Of a DNA stretch of 64,000 nucleotides, positions 21,032 through 28,695 are shown piece by piece. Location: positions 82,577 through 146,576 of the forward strand of contig JACQFX010000017.1 of assembly GCA_016199835.1 (NCBI GenBank). Reading direction: 5' to 3'. The stretch comes from Nitrosomonadales bacterium. Lineage in GTDB: Bacteria > Pseudomonadota > Gammaproteobacteria > Burkholderiales > Gallionellaceae. Each line of letters begins with the position of its first letter. The first letter of the stretch is position 1. The notes below the pieces were generated by a model. It had not been told where the DNA came from, ran no database searches, and saw nothing but the letters and a program-made list of their open reading frames with translations. The position numbers were made by a program, and so were the translations under genes.

Positions 21032-22024
21032 ATGGGGAAACAAACCGGTTCGATATTGTTCGTGGCCATCCTTCTCGCCGCTTGTAACAGCGCCCCTGTG
21101 CGCCAGGTGCAGACACAGTCGCCGGTTCAGGTGGTGGAAGCGGGAGTCGTGCAAGCTGAGTTCGCAACCCCGGCTCCAGCCACCACCACGCCTGATGCGG
21201 GGCAAGCCGCTGCGCCAACTGCGCCCCCAGCAGGACGCGGCGGCTATCTGGCAGGCGACGGTCCCGGCGCCGATGCGCCCGCCAACCTCGATGCCATACC
21301 GGATGCCGTGCCCAAGGCCGAGCCCCTGCATCAATATGCCAATCGCCCCTATGCCGCGCTGGGCAAGACTTACACTCCGCTCGACAAGCCGGGCAGCTAC
21401 AAGGAACGCGGCATCGCTTCCTGGTACGGCAAAAAATTCCATGGACAGCGCACTTCCAGCGGCGAAACCTATGACATGTACGGCATGACGGCCGCGCATC
21501 CCACGCTGCCCATCCCCAGCTATGCGCGCGTCACCAATGTCGCGACCGGGAAATCGGTGGTGGTGCGCGTCAATGATAGAGGCCCTTTCCTGCATGACCG
21601 CATCATGGATCTCTCTTACACCGCCGCGTACAAGCTGGGCATAATCGGCAACGGTAGCAGCGAAGTGGAAGTCGAAAGTATTGCCGCCGCGCCGGATGTA
21701 GTCGTCACGCCGCTCGCGGTAGCCGAACCCATCAAGAGCGAACCTCTGGCGCCGGCAATCACGCCCGTGACAGAAGCCACGCCTGCACCGGTCGGTAATA
21801 CGTATCTGCAACTCGGCGCATTCAAATCGCAGCAGGGTGCAGAGAGTTTTCTGGCTAAAATGCGCAACGAACTCGAAGGCAGCGGCAAGCAGGTGAGCCT
21901 GTACCAGAAAGGCGATCTGATGCGTGTACACCTCGGCCCGTATGCTTCTGCGGATGAGGCACGCGCCGTGGCGGAAAAATTGCAGGCACAGCTGGGATTC
22001 AAACCTCTGATAAACGCGCACTGA
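21032..22024 (+). CDS. rlpA: Septal ring lytic transglycosylase RlpA family lipoprotein
   Basis: A 330-aa outer-membrane lipoprotein candidate. Signal peptide with lipobox LLAAC (Cys18), a proline/alanine-rich linker, a double-psi beta-barrel (GIASWYGKKFHGQRTSSGE, VVVRVNDRGPF, DLSYTAAYKLG) and a C-terminal SPOR domain from about residue 255 (TYLQLGAFKSQQGAESFLAK). RlpA cleaves denuded glycans, and SPOR targets them at the septum. AGGAG lies before the ATG; 12 bases after rodA, the usual order in this operon. Confidence 0.95.
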   Translation: MGKQTGSILFVAILLAACNSAPVRQVQTQSPVQVVEAGVVQAEFATPAPATTTPDAGQAAAPTAPPAGRGGYLAGDGPGADAPANLDAIPDAVPKAEPLHQYANRPYAALGKTYTPLDKPGSYKERGIASWYGKKFHGQRTSSGETYDMYGMTAAHPTLPIPSYARVTNVATGKSVVVRVNDRGPFLHDRIMDLSYTAAYKLGIIGNGSSEVEVESIAAAPDVVVTPLAVAEPIKSEPLAPAITPVTEATPAPVGNTYLQLGAFKSQQGAESFLAKMRNELEGSGKQVSLYQKGDLMRVHLGPYASADEARAVAEKLQAQLGFKPLINAH

Positions 22025-22071
22025 CCATAGATTTCTGGGGGAGAGCGGCCATTACCGGGCCGATATAAAAA

Positions 22072-22473
22072 ATGAAAAAGATAAGCACGCGCCGGGTTCC
22101 GGTCACCCATGGACTGAAGGATATTTACGCGATGGACATGCATCTGGCTTATCAGGCTGCGTGTGCGGGCCAGTTCAACGTCGTCGCCTTCGGTCGACTG
22201 GCAGCGGCACTGTCCGTGGTGCGCTCGGCGCTGGAACAGCATCAGACCAGACTGCCTCTCGCGGTCGAAACGCTGGAGACCGCCATCACGGCCATGCTGG
22301 CGATACGGCAGCGCGGCGACGAAACCGATACGTGGGAAATCACCGAGAGCGAGCGTCCGGTGATATTGGAAGGTATAGACATGGCGGAAAAATGTATAGG
22401 TACGCTGGATGTCGCGTTGCTCGCACAAACTGCCACAAGGCTGCTGGAAGATGTAGTCGGCCAGCCGAATTAA
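22072..22473 (+). CDS. Hypothetical protein
   Basis: A 133-aa predicted cytosolic, mostly helical protein that I do not recognise. No signal peptide or membrane helix. Alternating hydrophobic/charged helices occur at about 25-60 and 100-130. It follows rlpA by 47 bases on the same strand and its stop overlaps tail-to-tail with the SDR gene. The uninterrupted frame and codon use like its neighbours suggest a real gene. Confidence 0.6.
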   Translation: MKKISTRRVPVTHGLKDIYAMDMHLAYQAACAGQFNVVAFGRLAAALSVVRSALEQHQTRLPLAVETLETAITAMLAIRQRGDETDTWEITESERPVILEGIDMAEKCIGTLDVALLAQTATRLLEDVVGQPN

Positions 22474-23234
22474 ACCGGTCTGCGTGGCTTGTGCGGCGCG
22501 CGGGCGAACAGCCAGTCATACAACCCGTTCGGCAACAGCTTCAGCATCCGCCCGGCCAGCGCCATCTGCCATGGCACCACAGCAAACGATTTACCCTGCG
22601 CTATCACCCGTGCAATACGCCGCGCCGCATCGTCTGCTTCGAGTATGAAAGGCATGGGGTAGGGATTGATCGCCGTCAGCGGGGTTTTGATATAGCCGGG
22701 GCAGAGGGTAACTACGCGCACGCCGCTGCCATACAGTTCCACGCGCAGACTCTCGAGATAAGCGATTAGCGCTGCCTTGGAAGCCGAATAGGCCCCCGCT
22801 CCCGGCAAGCCACGAAAACCCGCCACGCTGGCGATGCCAACCAGCCGCCCATGGCCCGCTTTGCGCATGACTTCGACAAACGGCTGGAAGGTTCGTACCG
22901 CGCCCTGTACGTTGATGTCCATCACATGCTGAAATACATCGTTGTCTTCCGCATGGCGGGTGAGCGTGCCTATGCTCACGCCGGCGTTGGCGATTACGAT
23001 ATCCGGCACGCCAGCGCGGGCGATGAAGTCCTGCGCCGCAGCCTGCAAGGCGGCCGCATCGCGCACGTCGAGTGCATAAGTGTGAACCAGACCGGGATAG
23101 TGTTCCGAGAGGTCTTGCAGCAGATCGGCGCGGCGGGCGATGGCTCCGACCACCGCGCCCTGCTCAAGATAATGTTGCGCCAGCGCCAAGCCCAGGCCGC
23201 TGGATGCGCCGCTAATCACGACGCGCAAGGGCAT
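22470..23234 (-). CDS. SDR-family oxidoreductase
   Basis: A 254-aa classical short-chain dehydrogenase. ISGASSGLGLALA is the glycine-rich cofactor loop, NAGVS the structural motif, and the Ser (GIASVAG) with YSASK forms the catalytic set. GYIKTPLTAINPYPMPF after it resembles membrane-associated SDRs of the DltE/YdfG-like type acting on lipids or sugars; the substrate is unknown. It starts 2 bases after the dsbA stop, so the two share a transcript. Confidence 0.9.
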   Translation of the reverse strand: MPLRVVISGASSGLGLALAQHYLEQGAVVGAIARRADLLQDLSEHYPGLVHTYALDVRDAAALQAAAQDFIARAGVPDIVIANAGVSIGTLTRHAEDNDVFQHVMDINVQGAVRTFQPFVEVMRKAGHGRLVGIASVAGFRGLPGAGAYSASKAALIAYLESLRVELYGSGVRVVTLCPGYIKTPLTAINPYPMPFILEADDAARRIARVIAQGKSFAVVPWQMALAGRMLKLLPNGLYDWLFARAPHKPRRPV

Positions 23235-23236
23235 GC

Positions 23237-23917
23237 TTATTTCTTGGCGGCCTCGTGTTTCTTGGTGGCCCCGTGTTTTCTGGCGGGCTTGTCGGTCGTA
23301 GCGCCGGGATGTTCCTTGCGCGCCTTCTCGATCACGGCGTCCAGCGCCTGCATCATTTCCGCAGGGTGCAAGCCTGTGATCAGATATTTGCCGTCAACGA
23401 TCAGTGTCGGCGTGCCCGTGATGCCATAAGCCCGCCCCATCTGTTTGGCGCGCGTAACCTGGCTTTGCATGGAGAAGGAATTGTAGGCCGCGCTGAATTT
23501 ATTGCGATCTACGCCATGTTTGCCGAGAAATTCTGCGGTACTGGCTTCATCCACCAACTCGAGGCCGCCATCCCATGCATTGAACAGATCGTTATGCACC
23601 TGCTTGCGTTGTCCCAGCGCTTCCAGCGCGTAGTAGGTACGTGCACTTATCTCCCACACGGGATTGAAAACGGCGGGCACGTAAGTGAACTCGACATCCT
23701 TGGGCATTTTCTTCTCCCATGCTTCAATCGACGGATTCAGCTTGAAGCAGTGCGAACAGCCATAGAAGAAAAACTCGATTACTTCGATCTTGTTACCGCT
23801 GTGTGTGGGTTGCGCTGGCTTGACCAGAATGTAGTCCTTGCCCTCGATGGGCTCGGCAAACGCCTGTGTGGCGCACAGCAAAAATACTACGGCAAAAAAT
23901 TGTTTGATGAACCTCAC
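23237..23917 (-). CDS. dsbA: Thiol:disulfide interchange protein DsbA
   Basis: A 226-aa periplasmic oxidase making disulfides in exported proteins. Signal peptide (VRFIKQFFAVVFLLCATQAFA), then the thioredoxin fold with CSHC (EFFFYGCSHCF) and the cis-Pro in GTPTL. I chose GTG at 23,917 because GAGGAG lies a few bases upstream and the signal peptide starts there; the longer frame to 23,998 has no ribosome site. The C-terminus is unusually rich in Lys/His/Ala (repeats of KHGATKKHEAAKK type). Confidence 0.95.
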   Translation of the reverse strand: MRFIKQFFAVVFLLCATQAFAEPIEGKDYILVKPAQPTHSGNKIEVIEFFFYGCSHCFKLNPSIEAWEKKMPKDVEFTYVPAVFNPVWEISARTYYALEALGQRKQVHNDLFNAWDGGLELVDEASTAEFLGKHGVDRNKFSAAYNSFSMQSQVTRAKQMGRAYGITGTPTLIVDGKYLITGLHPAEMMQALDAVIEKARKEHPGATTDKPARKHGATKKHEAAKK

Positions 23918-23972
23918 GTTTTTTCTCCTCGACAAAGATTTGGAATTTTGCGGCAGTTGAAAAATCAGTTTT

Positions 23973-24575
23973 CTATTGCGCCCGCATTGGAGTGCCATTC
24001 ACTCCATTTTGTTTCAACATCGACAATGCCCTGTTCATTTCGTCTACGCTTTTGTATGGCCCCAGGCGTACGCGATGCCATACGGTCTTGTCCGGCAGCG
24101 TCGCGTTTTGCACGCTAGCTTCCATGCCCAGCATAGCCAGCCTGGCTTTCAGTTTGTCCGCATCGTCCGCATCGGTGAAGGCGCCTGCTTGCAGGTAATA
24201 AGTTTCTTTTGCAGATGACTTGTTCTCGGCTGCCGTTTTGTCATTCCTGGCAGCGGGCGCTGCCGAGTCTGGTTTGTCGGTCAGCACTTTATAGAATTCG
24301 AAGCGCGGTTTGTCGCTTGCCATAGCGGCGGCAGGCGCGGAAGCGGCTGCGGCAACTTCCGGTGCAGCCTTCACGGGAGGTGGCTTTACCGGATCCGGTG
24401 CGAGCTTCACTGTTTCATGCGGCACGTTGTTCACGAACGGGCTGGGTGTCTTCAGGATGTACCATGCCATGCCGCCCGCGATCAGCAACCCCGTCACCAT
24501 GCCGGCCAGTATACCGGTCAGCAGCGGATTGCCTTTGCGCGGCGTGGTGGAACGGGAACTGCTGTTTTTGCTCAT
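23973..24575 (-). CDS. SPOR-domain membrane protein (FtsN-like)
   Basis: A 200-aa single-pass protein: a short basic cytoplasmic N-terminus (SRSTTPRKGN), a helix at about 15-37, a Pro/Ala-rich periplasmic linker and a SPOR domain (YYLQAGAFTDADDADKLKARLAMLG... RVRLGPY). This is the layout of FtsN-type division proteins. The ATG at 24,575 has AAGGAAA upstream and is preferred to 24,608. It sits between argS and dsbA on the same strand, the order common in betaproteobacteria. Confidence 0.9.
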   Translation of the reverse strand: MSKNSSSRSTTPRKGNPLLTGILAGMVTGLLIAGGMAWYILKTPSPFVNNVPHETVKLAPDPVKPPPVKAAPEVAAAASAPAAAMASDKPRFEFYKVLTDKPDSAAPAARNDKTAAENKSSAKETYYLQAGAFTDADDADKLKARLAMLGMEASVQNATLPDKTVWHRVRLGPYKSVDEMNRALSMLKQNGVNGTPMRAQ

Positions 24576-24637
24576 GCTGTTTTCCTTCAAATTCTTCGTG
24601 ACTACCATCCCCTCCCCCTTGCAGGGGGAAGGAGAAC

Positions 24638-26374
24638 TTACATTTTTTCCGGTGCGGCAACGCCCAGCAACGACAGGCCGTTGTTCATCACACGTGCTGT
24701 TGCCGCAATCAGCGCCAGCCTCGCGCGCTTGATGCGTTCGTCCTCGACCAGGAAGCGCGAAGCATTATAGTAGCTGTGAAAATCGGCCGCCAAATCTTTC
24801 AGGTAAAACGCGATGATGTGCGGAGCAAGGTCTTGCGCCGCGCTCTCGATCACCTGCGGATAATCGATCAGGCGTTGCAGCAGCGTCTGCTCGTAAGCGC
24901 TGTCAAGCACGCTGACATCGGCCCCCAGCAAGGCTGGTGCATCGCCATCCCACTGCGCCAGCACACTGCAAATGCGCGCATGGGCATACTGGATGTAATA
25001 CACCGGGTTCTCGTTGCTCTGTGATTTCGCCAGATCCATGTCGAAATCCAGATGCTGGTCACTCTTGCGCAGCACGTAGAAGAAACGCGTCGCATCGTTG
25101 CCCACTTCCTTGCGCAACTCGCGCAGCGTGACGAACTCGCCGCTGCGTGTGGACATCGATGCCTTCTGCCCGTCGCGGTACAGCACCGCGAATTGCACCA
25201 GCGCGATGGCCAGCCGCTCGCTATCCTGACCCAGCGCGGTGAGCGCGCCTTTGACGCGCGCGATGTAGCCGTGGTGATCCGCGCCCCAGATGTTGATGAC
25301 ACGGTCGAAACGCTCGAACTTGTTCAGGTGATAGGCGATGTCGGAAGCGAAGTAGGTGTACAGGCCGTTCTCGCGCTGCACCACGCGATCTTTCTCGTCG
25401 CCGAAATCGGTGGAACGGAACCACAATGCGCCGTCCTGCTCGTACAGATGTCCCGCCGCCTTGAGTTGCTCCACAACGCGCGCCACCAGCCCGGAATCGA
25501 ACAGCGATTGCTCGGAGAACCATTCGTCGAAATGCACGCCGAATTCAGCCAGGTCGTTGCGACAGTCGCCGAGTTGTTCGGTCAGCGCGTAGTTGTGGAC
25601 GTAGCGATAATCGTCACCCAGCAAACGTTTGGCCTCGGCGATCAGCGCATCCAGATGGGCGTCGGGATCGCTGTCCTGCGGCAGGTCGCCGATCAACTGT
25701 TGGTTCAGCGCATGCACATATTTACTGTCGTGCGCCGCGCTGATCTGCCGCGCCATGTCGCGCACGTAATCGCCCTGGTAGGCGTTCGGCGGGAATGGAA
25801 TTTTCACGCCGTACAGATGCAGATAGCGCAACCAGACCGAGAGCGCGAGGATGTCCATCTGTCGCCCGGCATCGTTCACATAGTATTCGCGCGATACCTT
25901 GTAACCCGCCGCATCCAGCACATTGGACAGGCTTGCGCCATAAGCCGCGCCGCGCCCGTGGCCGACATGCAGCGGCCCGGTCGGATTGGCGGAGACGAAT
26001 TCGATCTGTATTTTTATACCGGCGCCCAGCGCGATACGACCGTATTCCCCGCCTGCCTGCAGCACGCCGCATACTACGCGCTGTTTGGCGGCAGTAGTAA
26101 TGAACACGTTGATGAATCCCGCTCCCGCGATCTCGACCTTTTCCACCACGTCCGACTTGGGCAGAGCCGCAATCAGCGCCTGCGCGATGTCGCGCGGACT
26201 GCGCCTGAGCGGCTTGGCCAGTTGCATCGCCAGGTTGCAGGCGTAATCGCCGTGCTGCGCCTGCTTGGGGCGCTCCAGCAAAATCTCTGCGGCCTGCCCG
26301 GGCGCGACGGTGCGCAGCGCTTGCGCAAATAATTCGGATAAATGGGATTTGAAATTCAATACGGCGGCAGTCAT
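24638..26374 (-). CDS. argS: Arginyl-tRNA synthetase
   Basis: A 578-aa class I synthetase. N-terminal additional domain, HIGH-type motif GPLHVGHGRGAAYG, the usual degenerate KMSKS of proteobacterial ArgS (KASMSTRSGEF), and the anticodon-binding C-terminus ending in RVMNNGLSLLGVAAPEKM. First gene of the argS-SPOR-dsbA-SDR run. Confidence 0.98.
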   Translation of the reverse strand: MTAAVLNFKSHLSELFAQALRTVAPGQAAEILLERPKQAQHGDYACNLAMQLAKPLRRSPRDIAQALIAALPKSDVVEKVEIAGAGFINVFITTAAKQRVVCGVLQAGGEYGRIALGAGIKIQIEFVSANPTGPLHVGHGRGAAYGASLSNVLDAAGYKVSREYYVNDAGRQMDILALSVWLRYLHLYGVKIPFPPNAYQGDYVRDMARQISAAHDSKYVHALNQQLIGDLPQDSDPDAHLDALIAEAKRLLGDDYRYVHNYALTEQLGDCRNDLAEFGVHFDEWFSEQSLFDSGLVARVVEQLKAAGHLYEQDGALWFRSTDFGDEKDRVVQRENGLYTYFASDIAYHLNKFERFDRVINIWGADHHGYIARVKGALTALGQDSERLAIALVQFAVLYRDGQKASMSTRSGEFVTLRELRKEVGNDATRFFYVLRKSDQHLDFDMDLAKSQSNENPVYYIQYAHARICSVLAQWDGDAPALLGADVSVLDSAYEQTLLQRLIDYPQVIESAAQDLAPHIIAFYLKDLAADFHSYYNASRFLVEDERIKRARLALIAATARVMNNGLSLLGVAAPEKM

Positions 26375-26401
26375 TGCGAAACACCTTCAAAAGAGGCGCG
26401 G

Positions 26402-26407
26402 ATTATA
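26402..26407 (-). promoter_or_regulatory. argS -10 box
   Basis: Read on the minus strand this is a perfect TATAAT, 27 bases before the argS ATG, in the 48-base gap after the Fic gene. The -35 region is not clear. Confidence 0.5.
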
Positions 26408-26422
26408 GCATTTTGACTGATG

Positions 26423-27604
26423 TCATTTGCCTATGGATTTAACTTGCTGCGGACGGATGAATCCCGGCCAGAGGCGATTTTCATCGTCGAGGAAAACCAG
26501 TTCCTGCGCTCTCAGCTTTTGCAAATCGCGTTGTCGGGTTTTATCGTTGCGCTTGAGATACAGGCTGCCATACCATGGCGCTTGCCGGATTTCTTCGAGC
26601 GGCATAGGTTTACCTCTGGTGAGCAACTGCGACAGGAGCGTGTATTGGCGAGAGTTGATCTCTTTCCGGTCGAGCAGTTGCTTGATCTGTGTCTCAAACA
26701 ACAGCACTGCCACAATCCTGTTGACCCGATCATGCAATTTGTTGATGACGACACGCATCCCTTCGATGTGGAAAGCGATGAAGGGAGTATTCGGCTCGGA
26801 CTGGCGTTTATCCGCCGCCTTGCGGCAGGTGTTGAATAACGTGAAATAAACGTCAATGTTGTCGAGGTAATGGCGTGCCATGGCGAAGGGCGCATAGCGA
26901 TAACCGGCAGCCTGCAACAGGGATGCTTCCAGCACGCGACCGACACGGCCATTGCCATCCCAGAAAGGGTGGATCAACTCGTAATAAAGATGCACCAGCG
27001 GGGCACGGATGAGCGGCGAAATCCCGGCGGTCTCCAGCGCATCGTGCCATTCGATCAGCTTGCCCATCAGCAGCTTTATATCGTTACTGTGCTGTGGCGG
27101 TTTGTAACGACCACCATGAGCCTCGTTGCCAACGAAGGTAGTGAGGCTCTTGGGATTGTTGCGAAAGACGCCCGGTTGATCGTGCGGGTGCGGCAACTGA
27201 TGGGTGATGGCAGCATGAATCTTGCAGATGAAATCGAGATTAAGCCGCCAGCCCTTCGCACTGACGGCTTGCCGCGCATGATCGTAAGCGGCCTTGATAT
27301 TCAAGGCGCGGCGTTGTTCGATCTCCTGCACTTGCGCCGGGTCGAGCTGCAGGGCAGCCCCGGTCTCTTCTTCGCTGAGCGCGCCCCCTTCAATGGTGTT
27401 AGTGCCGAAGATGCTGCTTACCACCACCTCGTGTTCGAGCCGGTTCGCCACCTGCGACAAGGGCGAGGCAGCGAAACGTTCATGAGCATCTTCCACGCGC
27501 TGCATTGCGAGTTTCAGCGCTGCAAGGTCGGTGCCGATCTGGAAAGTAAAAGGCCCGGAACGCCGGGTTTCAACCCGTAAATCGCAATTGGATGGTGCGT
27601 TCAT
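26423..27604 (-). CDS. Fic-family protein (class II, N-terminal inhibitory motif)
   Basis: A 393-aa predicted AMP-transferase. The Fic core HPFWDGNGRVGR lies at residues 212-223. An inhibitory helix motif TNTIEGG (68-74), of the S/T-x-x-x-E-G/N class, lies N-terminal to it, so the protein is auto-inhibited in the class II manner. A C-terminal winged-helix-like part (about 300-390) may bind DNA. Target unknown. It stands between argS and tcdA with its own promoter and AATGTCC repeats upstream. Confidence 0.9.
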   Translation of the reverse strand: MNAPSNCDLRVETRRSGPFTFQIGTDLAALKLAMQRVEDAHERFAASPLSQVANRLEHEVVVSSIFGTNTIEGGALSEEETGAALQLDPAQVQEIEQRRALNIKAAYDHARQAVSAKGWRLNLDFICKIHAAITHQLPHPHDQPGVFRNNPKSLTTFVGNEAHGGRYKPPQHSNDIKLLMGKLIEWHDALETAGISPLIRAPLVHLYYELIHPFWDGNGRVGRVLEASLLQAAGYRYAPFAMARHYLDNIDVYFTLFNTCRKAADKRQSEPNTPFIAFHIEGMRVVINKLHDRVNRIVAVLLFETQIKQLLDRKEINSRQYTLLSQLLTRGKPMPLEEIRQAPWYGSLYLKRNDKTRQRDLQKLRAQELVFLDDENRLWPGFIRPQQVKSIGK

Positions 27605-27613
27605 GTCGGCAAG

Positions 27614-27709
27614 AATGTCCTTAAAAATGTCCCGCTATAATAGCCTTAAACTCATTATTTGATAATGGGTTATAAAAAATAGCAGATGAAATTAACGGAA
27701 AAAATGTCC
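27614..27709 (-). promoter_or_regulatory. Promoter and AATGTCC repeats upstream of fic
   Basis: On the minus strand TTATCA (27,660-27,665) and TATTAT (27,637-27,642) are 17 bases apart, a fair promoter for the Fic gene. AATGTCC (GGACATT on the transcribed strand) occurs at 27,614, 27,626 and 27,703. The last two lie in a longer match (AAAATGTCC[C/G]GCTATA). Their position on both sides of the promoter suggests an operator, possibly for the Fic protein's own C-terminal domain. Confidence 0.45.
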
Positions 27710-27777
27710 GGCTATACGGCCCTTGCATGTCTGCCATGGGAAGCTGCAATCCGCGCATTATTTTTTTCGGCAATATT

Positions 27778-28554
27778 CTAATGAGCGGAGCCTAGCAGCT
27801 TTGCGATCCTGTCCACGCACAGCGCGGCGGCGGCGAGTCCCATGGATGCAGTGACCGTCACGACCGAGCCATAGCCGGAACAATTCAGGTCGCCAGTGGT
27901 GCAGGCCTCGCCTTTCTTCGTGTGTTCGTCCACATACACGACATCCACGCCGTATTTGCCGTTCTTGCGCGGCAGGATGTGGGCTTCGCTGCGCAGCAGT
28001 TTTCTGACGCGCAACAGCAGGCTGTCGTGGGCGGTAAGCCCCAGATCGGAATGGCGCAATTTCAGCGGATCGCTTTTGCCGCCCGTGGCGCCGCATATCA
28101 CCACCCAGATAGTGTGTTGCCGGGCATGGACGATCAGGGCGGCCTTGGCGCTGGCATCGTCGCAGGCGTCGATGACAACGTCGAAGGCGTCTGCGGGAAT
28201 CAGCTCGCGGATATTCTCTGTGGTCAGGAAGTCGTCAACGGCGCTCACCCTGCAATCAGGGTTGATATCGCGTATGCGGGATTCGAGTACCTGTACTTTT
28301 GCCATGCCCCGGGTGCTGTCCAACGCGTGAATCTGCCGGTTTACGTTGGACACGGCGACATGGTCGAAATCGATCAGGGTGATGTTGCCGATCCCGCTGC
28401 GCGCGAGCGCTTCCGCCACCCAGGAGCCAACGCCGCCGAGTCCCACCACCGCCACGCGGGCGCGATGCAGCGCCATGCGCGCTCCGTCGCCATACAGGCG
28501 ATCCAGCCCGCCGAAGCGGCGTGCATGATCGTTGTCGAGCCGGGTATGTCGCAT
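27778..28554 (-). CDS. tcdA: tRNA threonylcarbamoyladenosine dehydratase
   Basis: A 258-aa ThiF/MoeB-fold enzyme (TcdA/CsdL) that cyclises t6A37 in tRNA to ct6A using ATP. N-terminal RRFGGLDRLYG, nucleotide loop VVGLGGVGSWVAEALARSGIG, DFDHVAVSNVNRQ, and the VCGATGGKSDP block are all present. The ATG at 28,554 (MRHTRLDND) is chosen; upstream in-frame codons lack homology-like sequence. GDLNCSGYGSVVTVTASMGL matches the family ending. Confidence 0.93.
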   Translation of the reverse strand: MRHTRLDNDHARRFGGLDRLYGDGARMALHRARVAVVGLGGVGSWVAEALARSGIGNITLIDFDHVAVSNVNRQIHALDSTRGMAKVQVLESRIRDINPDCRVSAVDDFLTTENIRELIPADAFDVVIDACDDASAKAALIVHARQHTIWVVICGATGGKSDPLKLRHSDLGLTAHDSLLLRVRKLLRSEAHILPRKNGKYGVDVVYVDEHTKKGEACTTGDLNCSGYGSVVTVTASMGLAAAALCVDRIAKLLGSAH

Positions 28555-28695
28555 ATGGAGATTATAACTGCGCGAGTATCCTTGCTGCATCCCATCCGGA
28601 TTTACATGCGACCGGACGCCAGTCTGGTTGAGGATGGCGATTCGCCGGAAAATCCCACCACATCTTTGCACTACTTGCGCCAGCAGAAAACGCGA

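Noticed and set aside
20324-22021. A 565-codon frame on the minus strand opposite rodA and rlpA
   Set aside because: Composition is His/Gln/Arg-rich as in antisense frames of G+C-rich genes; rodA and rlpA are certain.
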